NCBI RefSeq assembly: GCF_934746965.1
Contig: NZ_CAKVFS010000003.1
Location: 1 to 64,000 of the forward strand
DNA from: an uncultured Methanobrevibacter sp.
Lineage (GTDB): Archaea; Methanobacteriota; Methanobacteria; Methanobacteriales; Methanobacteriaceae
DNA: 64,000 nt
Direction: 5' to 3'
Positions 59,903 through 64,000 of the stretch are shown here, one piece after another (position 1 is the first letter of the stretch; the number at the start of each line of letters is the position of its first letter). The notes under the pieces are model-generated. The model searched no databases, was not told the DNA's origin, and saw only the letters and a list, made by a program, of their open reading frames with translations. The translations under genes and the position numbers were made by a program.

Positions 59903-60271
59903 TCAACCTTCATCTTCAATATAGGTGCAGTAATTTGTAGGAGTTTCATATATTTTAACAGAATACAAATCAACTAAGCTCTCTTTTAAATTGTCATATA
60001 TCCATTTTGCTAAGAACTCTATGCTAGGATTGTCTTCATGTGTTATCTCATTAATATTAACATGATCTATAGGGAATAGTTTTTTCCATATTTTGTCAAA
60101 ATCATATAAATCAATTAAAAAATTACATTTATTATTATTAATCTGAGAGTAAGGTGCTTTGATTGTTAATTCAATTTCATATTGATGTCCATGTAAAACC
60201 CCACATTTCCCTTTATGATTTTTTAGTTGATGACTACTATATAATACGTTTTTTGTTGTTAAATATAACAT
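59903..60271 (-). CDS. queD: 6-carboxytetrahydropterin synthase QueD
   Basis: 122 residues. Zinc ligands His14 (SSHQL), His27 and His29 (VLHGHQY), catalytic Cys23, Asp69-His70 (IDHVNINE) and Glu110 (KIYETPTNY) are all present, so it should be active. Makes CPH4 from dihydroneopterin triphosphate. AGGAGGGATT precedes ATG 60271. Confidence 0.93.
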   Translation of the reverse strand: MLYLTTKNVLYSSHQLKNHKGKCGVLHGHQYEIELTIKAPYSQINNNKCNFLIDLYDFDKIWKKLFPIDHVNINEITHEDNPSIEFLAKWIYDNLKESLVDLYSVKIYETPTNYCTYIEDEG

Positions 60272-60284
60272 TAAATCCCTCCTA

Positions 60285-61016
60285 TTAATCCTTATGGTAA
60301 TATTGCCATTTTTCGTACATTTCTTTTTGAAAACGAATATGTCTCATTAATTCAATATAGGTTAATTTTTTATGATTTTTAGAAAGATATTCAGAAGATA
60401 TTTTTCTTGAGTTTAATTTACCAAACCTAGAAGCTAGAAACCAGCTAGTCCCATCACAAGTATCAAAAGGTACTTTATTTAAAACATTTTTCCTTAACAT
60501 ACCTAAACCATGCACTTTTGTATTGTGATTGTGAGCATATCTCACAAATTTACCATAATGTTCAGGTTTCACAGCATTATTATTCACACAAGGAATAGCT
60601 ATAAAATCAAATTCATGACATAATTTCTTAAATTCAGATACACCTAATGATTTGTGCCATACCGGAATTATTTTATCAGTTATCTCCAATAATTCCTCAC
60701 GATATTCTTTTACTTGTGAATATCCAACCATATTGTCAATATCTAATTCAAAAAAACCTTTTACCATTGATAAATGATGTGTTTCTTCTATAAATTTTTT
60801 ATAGTTATTGAAATATTGTTTATGATCTAATTTTACAGGTCTTGTCTGAAAACTATATCCTCCACTATCAACGATAATACTTTTTGCATATTTTAAAAAA
60901 GGAGTTATATTTTGTGAATAATAATAACTAAATAAAATATTAAATTTGGGTAATTTCAATGAATCATTTAAAATTGATTGGAATGTTCCTCCTGTTTCAG
61001 CACAATACACATGCAT
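60285..61016 (-). CDS. DpdA-like DNA transglycosylase (TGT-fold)
   Basis: 243 residues from ATG 61016 (GGTGG six bases upstream). It has the TGT hallmarks VDSGGYSF (49-56) and FELDIDN with a likely nucleophilic Asp (89-95), then VHGLGM (168-173) and FDTCDGTSW (184-192), which matches the DS-x-SW motif of phage DpdA proteins. It lacks the tRNA-binding PUA domain and is shorter than archaeal or bacterial TGT, as expected for a DNA-acting enzyme. It would exchange guanine for a 7-deazaguanine in DNA. Situated between the ParB-like gene and queD. Assignment from motifs and context, not a search. Confidence 0.8.
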   Translation of the reverse strand: MHVYCAETGGTFQSILNDSLKLPKFNILFSYYYSQNITPFLKYAKSIIVDSGGYSFQTRPVKLDHKQYFNNYKKFIEETHHLSMVKGFFELDIDNMVGYSQVKEYREELLEITDKIIPVWHKSLGVSEFKKLCHEFDFIAIPCVNNNAVKPEHYGKFVRYAHNHNTKVHGLGMLRKNVLNKVPFDTCDGTSWFLASRFGKLNSRKISSEYLSKNHKKLTYIELMRHIRFQKEMYEKWQYYHKD

Positions 61017-61030
61017 CAAAAACCACCTGA

Positions 61031-61588
61031 CTATATCTCAAATTTCTCACCACAATGAGGACAAGTCACCATATTAACCTTTTTTGAGGTATCCTCAGAC
61101 AAATCAGAATCAGAAATATTATCATCATATTCAATATCCTCAATAAATTCTAATTCAATTAATTCAAATTCATCAAAACCTGTTAAATCTAAATCCAAAC
61201 CTAAATCATCTAACTCATTAATGACCTCTAACAATTTAGGATTATCCCAATCTCCACTAATCTTATTTAACGCAAGATTCAAAGCCTTTTCATGAGCATC
61301 ATCACGAATACTCAAATCAGTATCAGTAAAAACAAAACCAATCTCACCTAAACGAATCATAGACAATTCCTTAAAAAAACAATCATCCATCATAGATTCA
61401 TCTAACAAAACATCATACCTTTGATGTCCACCCACAATATGCATATTTTTCAAGTTGACGATAATAGGATCTACAAGACCAAACGTTTTTATACTGTTTT
61501 TTAGTTTTGTATAGTCTTCTTCACTTATTTTACGTGGATTGTATTCTGCAGGTATTATATCAGTTATTTTAATTGTTTCTATCTCCAT
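61031..61588 (-). CDS. ParB-like domain protein with C-terminal CxxC
   Basis: 185 residues. N-terminal ParB/sulfiredoxin fold: YNPRK (16-20), GLVDPIIV and GGHQRYDVL (53-61). A middle segment (SGDWDNPKLLEVINEL, DLDLTGFDEFEL) is that of phage ParB proteins found beside DNA methylases, and the end has CPHCGEKF. In bacterial dpd clusters a ParB/DndB-like DpdB assists DpdA, so this protein could be the DNA-recognition partner here; alternatively it is a packaging-associated ParB. GGGAGT stands just before ATG 61588. Confidence 0.75.
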   Translation of the reverse strand: MEIETIKITDIIPAEYNPRKISEEDYTKLKNSIKTFGLVDPIIVNLKNMHIVGGHQRYDVLLDESMMDDCFFKELSMIRLGEIGFVFTDTDLSIRDDAHEKALNLALNKISGDWDNPKLLEVINELDDLGLDLDLTGFDEFELIELEFIEDIEYDDNISDSDLSEDTSKKVNMVTCPHCGEKFEI

Positions 61589-61631
61589 ACTCCCTTAATC
61601 CCCCTTTTTTTTCATTATCACTTTATTAACT

Positions 61632-62018
61632 TTATTTTTGGTTGATGCATTGTATTTTCTCTAATTCTTCCTCGACCATTTCTTTTGCTATTTCACGACT
61701 TAATTTATCTAAATCATTAAATACGGTTAAGGATTGTTCTTTAATCTTCAAATCAATTGCATCTAATTCTTCTTTTTTCTTTTTCTCCTTCCATTTATCA
61801 ATAGTTATTATTATCCAAATAGCCATTACGATAAATAAAATTCCGAGTAATAGGCTTAGATTGTGTCCTCCAAATCGTACAGGATTTTTTGTTAAGCTAT
61901 CAGTTATGAGTACTACTCCTATACTTATAAAAGCTCCTGAGAGTGTTGTTTTAACAAATCCGAATAACCATACTGTTTTACGGTAGGGTATTGTGTCTGT
62001 TAGTTTATGTTGCTTCAT
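61632..62018 (-). CDS. Two-pass membrane protein with coiled-coil tail
   Basis: 128 residues: membrane helices at about 17-40 and 52-74, then a charged helix (KEKKKKEELDAIDLKIKEQS). ATG 62018 overlaps the end of the 62005-62160 gene by 14 bases. With that gene it may form a holin-antiholin pair, but it is far from the endolysin. Confidence 0.55.
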   Translation of the reverse strand: MKQHKLTDTIPYRKTVWLFGFVKTTLSGAFISIGVVLITDSLTKNPVRFGGHNLSLLLGILFIVMAIWIIITIDKWKEKKKKEELDAIDLKIKEQSLTVFNDLDKLSREIAKEMVEEELEKIQCINQK

Positions 62019-62160
62019 CTTGTACTCCTATGTCTTTACTGAGGTATCCTACGAGTCCTCCTAATGCAACTGATGCTAATTCAATATTTTTTTGGTTGAC
62101 TGCATATAATCCTATGATTATTACTCCTGCGAGTAGTAGTGTTTTGTTATTTAATTCCAT
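62005..62160 (-). CDS. 51-residue holin-like membrane protein
   Basis: Begins ELNNKTLLLAGVIIIGLYAV, then a second hydrophobic stretch LASVALGGLVGYLSKD; two helices with a short loop, as in small holins. It overlaps the following membrane gene by 14 bases. No charged pore motif; role as holin or as membrane accessory remains open. Confidence 0.55.
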   Translation of the reverse strand: MELNNKTLLLAGVIIIGLYAVNQKNIELASVALGGLVGYLSKDIGVQDEAT

Positions 62161-62272
62161 ATAGTTTACCTTTATATTTTTTTTTATGATGGAAGGGTCT
62201 CCGATTTGAACGGATAATATTTTTTTAATTCACTCATCTTTAATTAATGTAAAAATTGCCGAGAACAACAGC

Positions 62273-62476
62273 TCATTCTGGTTGTCCGAACCCTTCATAT
62301 ACTGTACCGCAGTTTTTGCAGATATATTCGTCATGATGACTATTATATACAATAGGGAAACATTCACTTATGTTTTCTGCATGTTTGAGGCATAGATTGT
62401 ATTTTATTATACATTCTTTGCAGATTAATGCGTCCTCATGTTTCATGTTTTTAAATAAGGTATTGTTAATCATCAT
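62273..62476 (-). CDS. Zinc-binding small protein
   Basis: 67 residues with two CxxC pairs (LICKECIIKYNLC and YICKNCGTVYE), thus a zinc ribbon. No ribosome site precedes ATG 62476, so the transcript may be leaderless. Phage accessory, function unknown. Confidence 0.65.
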   Translation of the reverse strand: MMINNTLFKNMKHEDALICKECIIKYNLCLKHAENISECFPIVYNSHHDEYICKNCGTVYEGFGQPE

Positions 62477-62608
62477 ATTAAGGAGAAAATAATGAAAGAG
62501 TATTTTAGGTCGGATTCGTGTTTCTAAGAAGAAAATAATAAAAAATGTATTGAACTATAAAAGGATCATTTGTAGTAAAATAGATGATAATAAAAGATTT
62601 TTACCCTC

Positions 62609-62649
62609 CCTAAATGTGTCTCTTTCATATCTTAATGTGGACATTTAGG
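62609..62649. repeat. Inverted repeat, possible operator
   Basis: CCTAAATGT and ACATTTAGG are exact inverted 9-mers, 23 bases apart, placed between the + strand mini-gene's TATA-like boxes and the region behind the minus-strand zinc-ribbon gene. Together with the near-copy at 62912 it suggests a repressor with three sites. Confidence 0.45.
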
Positions 62650-62713
62650 TTAGCTAAATGCTATAAAATAAGAATGTTATTTTGTAGATTTATAAAAAAG
62701 GGAGGGTTTTCAT

Positions 62714-62845
62714 ATGCTAATGTCAAATAAAAAAAAGGTTTTAGAAAAGCTGGACCCCCCTTTTTTGTATTCTATGTTAAATTATGCACTTATCAGAAAA
62801 GGAGAAGTAAATAAAAATAATTATAAGATAAACACAACAGTATAA
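62714..62845 (+). CDS. 43-residue + strand ORF in the control region
   Basis: GGAGGG lies eight bases before ATG 62714, and TATA-like sequences (CTATAAAATAAG, near 62661-62672) precede it. The product is basic and soluble (LMSNKKKVLEKL, ALIRKGEVNKNNYKINTTV). It opposes the prophage operon. Candidate small regulator, too short to assign. Confidence 0.45.
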   Translation: MLMSNKKKVLEKLDPPFLYSMLNYALIRKGEVNKNNYKINTTV

Positions 62846-62922
62846 TGTGAATTTATAAGAACGAAATAGATAGACTTATTTTTATTTAATTTTCCCTCTT
62901 CCTCATACATTGATGTGGACAT

Positions 62923-63183
62923 TTAGAAAGGTACTAGACCACGTTTACGCATTTCCTTTTCCACAGTCCGCAACTCAGACCAAATATCATCACGAGGAGT
63001 AACCCCTAATTCACCCGTACCTAACGTGGGTTTAACTCCATACTTTTTACGGAATTGTCGTTGCCACTCTGTTTTTAATTCGCGTCTACCGTAATGTCTA
63101 CAGTTATCACTACAGTATACTTGCCTGTTATGTGTTTTAACGAATAATGCTCCACAATACTGACATTTAAATACTTTCACCAT
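62923..63183 (-). CDS. Zinc-finger protein, phage accessory
   Basis: 86 residues. CQYCGALF and VYCSDNCRHYGRR form a treble-clef-like CxxC...CxxxC zinc finger. The rest is basic and Arg-rich (QRQFRKKYG), suggesting nucleic-acid binding. The stop overlaps the TTAG repeat copy at 62912-62926. Confidence 0.65.
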   Translation of the reverse strand: MVKVFKCQYCGALFVKTHNRQVYCSDNCRHYGRRELKTEWQRQFRKKYGVKPTLGTGELGVTPRDDIWSELRTVEKEMRKRGLVPF

Positions 63184-63192
63184 AATTATCCC

Positions 63193-63561
63193 TTAAAATA
63201 ATTTATGTCTTTTAGGTTTTACCGTGTCTAAACCGTATACTTCCTTATAATATTTTTCCTGTTCCTCAGAGGGTGTTTTATCATTTACACTAATTAGTTT
63301 ATTATTTGCACTTATTTTAACCTTATCTCCTGTATTTTCATCTATTGCAATACCTACAAGTGTACCCTCTTCTCTACTGTAAGGAATTAATTTTTGTTTC
63401 CGTTCATGTTTATTACATTCATTGTATGCGTAATCTATGATTTTTTCAGCAATTTCTGCTTCTAGATTAGTTTTAACTATTGTTTTGTTGGTTAATCTGT
63501 CTTGTAATTGCCAGTTCCCGACATGATATTCTTTCTTGTATCGTTCTATCATTTGACTCAT
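63193..63561 (-). CDS. Hypothetical phage protein
   Basis: 122 residues, no recognised motif; charged, with a helical N-terminus and a beta-rich middle (EEGTLVGIAIDENTGDKVKI). ATGA overlap with the upstream gene shows one operon. Confidence 0.6.
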   Translation of the reverse strand: MSQMIERYKKEYHVGNWQLQDRLTNKTIVKTNLEAEIAEKIIDYAYNECNKHERKQKLIPYSREEGTLVGIAIDENTGDKVKISANNKLISVNDKTPSEEQEKYYKEVYGLDTVKPKRHKLF

Positions 63562-63782
63562 GAATATTCCTCTTCATATATTTTTTTGTGGTGTACTATT
63601 AGTTGTATTGCTTCTTTTTCTGTGTAGTCTTCTTTTTTTAGTTCTGTTAGGAGTATTATTATTGATGCTCTTAGTATGTCCCTTATTGATAATTTTGTAT
63701 TATATTTACTGTTTGCTGTTTCTTTGATCATGTTTAGTTCGTGGTGTAGGTTGTTGTTTATGTAGGTTGTTACTTGCTTCAT
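63558..63782 (-). CDS. Small helix-rich phage protein, ribbon-helix-helix-like
   Basis: 74 residues. The start KQVTTYINNNLHHELNMIKE, then YNTKLSIRDILRASI, resembles the strand-helix-helix of small repressors, but is weaker than the left-arm examples. Overlaps the neighbour genes at both ends (ATGA). Confidence 0.5.
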   Translation of the reverse strand: MKQVTTYINNNLHHELNMIKETANSKYNTKLSIRDILRASIIILLTELKKEDYTEKEAIQLIVHHKKIYEEEYS

Positions 63783-63928
63783 TGGTAGCCTCTTGTTTTT
63801 TCTTTGTATTGTTTTTTTAGTTGTATTTCTTCTTGTATTTCTTTTTGTGTTGTTATTCCTTCGTGGAATCCGTCTAGGTATCCTTCTTTGTATCCTTTCA
63901 GATATTCATCTATGTTTGTTTTACTCAT
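63779..63928 (-). CDS. 49-residue charged hypothetical protein
   Basis: Begins SKTNIDEYLKGYKEGYLDGF, an amphipathic Tyr/Lys-rich helix, followed by a Gln/Lys/Glu-rich tail. GGAGTTATAAT precedes ATG 63928; its stop overlaps the next start (CAATGA). No family recognised. Confidence 0.6.
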   Translation of the reverse strand: MSKTNIDEYLKGYKEGYLDGFHEGITTQKEIQEEIQLKKQYKEKTRGYQ

Positions 63929-63929
63929 A

Positions 63930-64000
63930 TTATAACTCCTCTAAAAGTAATCCACAAACATACTCCCTATGTGTACGGACTGAAGCACATGGTTTAACTT
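63930..64000 (-). CDS. Partial CDS at the right edge
   Basis: Only the last ~23 codons are in the window: VKPCASVRTHREYVCGLLLE then EL and a TAA at 63930-63932. Cys-containing tail; GAGGAG codons at the end act as ribosome site for the next gene, which marks the frame as real. The gene continues to the right of the window. Confidence 0.6.
   Translation of the reverse strand, partial: VKPCASVRTHREYVCGLLLEEL

Larger units (their letters stand above)
62477..62922. other. Intergenic region with palindromic repeats and a + strand mini-gene
   Basis: Holds CCTAAATGT (62609-62617) and its inverted copy ACATTTAGG (62641-62649) with a 23-base spacer; the second is part of AATGTGGACATTTAGG (62634-62649). 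A near-copy, GATGTGGACATTTAG, lies at 62912-62926, over the stop of the next minus gene. A short + strand ORF with a good ribosome site follows at 62714. The minus-strand genes on both sides leave no room for other large ORFs. Likely a control region of the prophage. Confidence 0.5.
25869..64000 (-). mobile_element. Large contractile-tailed prophage (right end outside the window)
   Basis: Nearly every gene from 25.9 kb to the edge is on the minus strand in tightly packed, often overlapping order: terminase, portal, MuF, protease, HK97-type capsid, connectors, sheath-like protein, tube, chaperones, tape measure, baseplate, fibres, endolysin. The sheath-like protein, gp25/W and J-like baseplate proteins indicate a contractile tail (myovirus morphology). 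A 7-deazaguanine synthesis set lies just before terminase. No integrase, attachment repeat or tRNA is visible; the left border is placed between 24.9 and 25.9 kb by gene content only. Whether it can be induced is unknown. Confidence 0.9.

Noticed and set aside
62192..62300. tRNA-like 3' half: a TTCAAAT T-loop with a short stem at 62199-62215, and GAAGGGT/ACCCTTC ends at 62192-62198 and about 62289-62295
   Set aside because: No D-arm or anticodon arm can be drawn, the T-stem has a mismatch, one acceptor strand is coding sequence of the zinc protein, and the length is wrong. Probably chance; it could at most be an attachment-core relic.

Overview
The window looks like a low-GC methanogen of the order Methanobacteriales, most likely Methanobrevibacter or a close relative. 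Reasons: a GGGP synthase for archaeal lipids, the archaeal NurA-HerA-Mre11-Rad50 cluster, a Mur-ligase homologue of the pseudomurein type, hydrogenase maturation genes hypA/hypB, and phage lytic enzymes of the pseudomurein-degrading kind (pseudomurein-binding-type repeats plus cysteine peptidase folds). Genes have Shine-Dalgarno sites (GGAGG, AAGGTG) and archaeal TATA boxes. The species assignment is inference.

Layout. (1) 1-3.7 kb: remnant of a tailed-phage head module on the + strand: portal C-terminus, a MuF-type head protein broken by one amber codon, two small ORFs behind it, and a truncated prohead protease. It parallels the intact head module at 52.6-56.9 kb, in the opposite orientation. 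(2) 3.9-25.0 kb: host chromosome. It holds GGGP synthase; the DNA-end-processing set nurA, herA, mre11, rad50; a TIR-like (MTH538-type) protein; a Mur ligase; an exported VanW-like protein; a MobA-like nucleotidyltransferase; a DUF169 protein; a Cas4/AddB-like nuclease with a UvrD-like helicase (an archaeal AddAB-like pair); a DUF1998-type helicase with a TPR tail; hypA, hypB; and a DUF354 protein. (3) 25.0-25.7 kb: a two-gene wHTH regulator operon of uncertain ownership at the prophage edge. (4) 25.9 kb to the right edge: a large prophage, almost entirely on the minus strand, whose right end lies outside the window. No integrase or tRNA attachment gene is visible.

Read in its direction of transcription (right to left), the prophage runs: small Zn-ribbon and orphan genes; a holin-like membrane pair; a ParB-like protein; a DpdA-like transglycosylase; QueD; QueE; FolE; terminase small and large subunits; portal; MuF head protein fused to a zincin metallopeptidase; a possible immunity protein; prohead protease/scaffold; HK97-type major capsid protein with an Ig-like extension apparently reached by +1 frameshifting; connectors; a sheath-like protein and tail tube (hence a contractile tail); tail-assembly chaperones with a frameshift overlap; tape measure; baseplate hub (split, with a + strand moron between the halves); gp25/W and J-like baseplate proteins; fibres; a PeiR-like endolysin; tiny membrane peptides; and a left arm of ribbon-helix-helix and orphan genes under two copies of one ~70-bp promoter/operator.

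The most exciting system is at 58.7-61.6 kb. FolE, QueD and QueE make 7-carboxy-7-deazaguanine (CDG) from GTP, and a TGT-fold DpdA-like enzyme next to a ParB-domain protein could place a 7-deazaguanine base into phage DNA. This would be a self-supplied DNA hypermodification in a contractile-tailed virus of a methanogen. QueC is absent, so either CDG itself is inserted or host QueC from the archaeosine pathway supplies preQ0.
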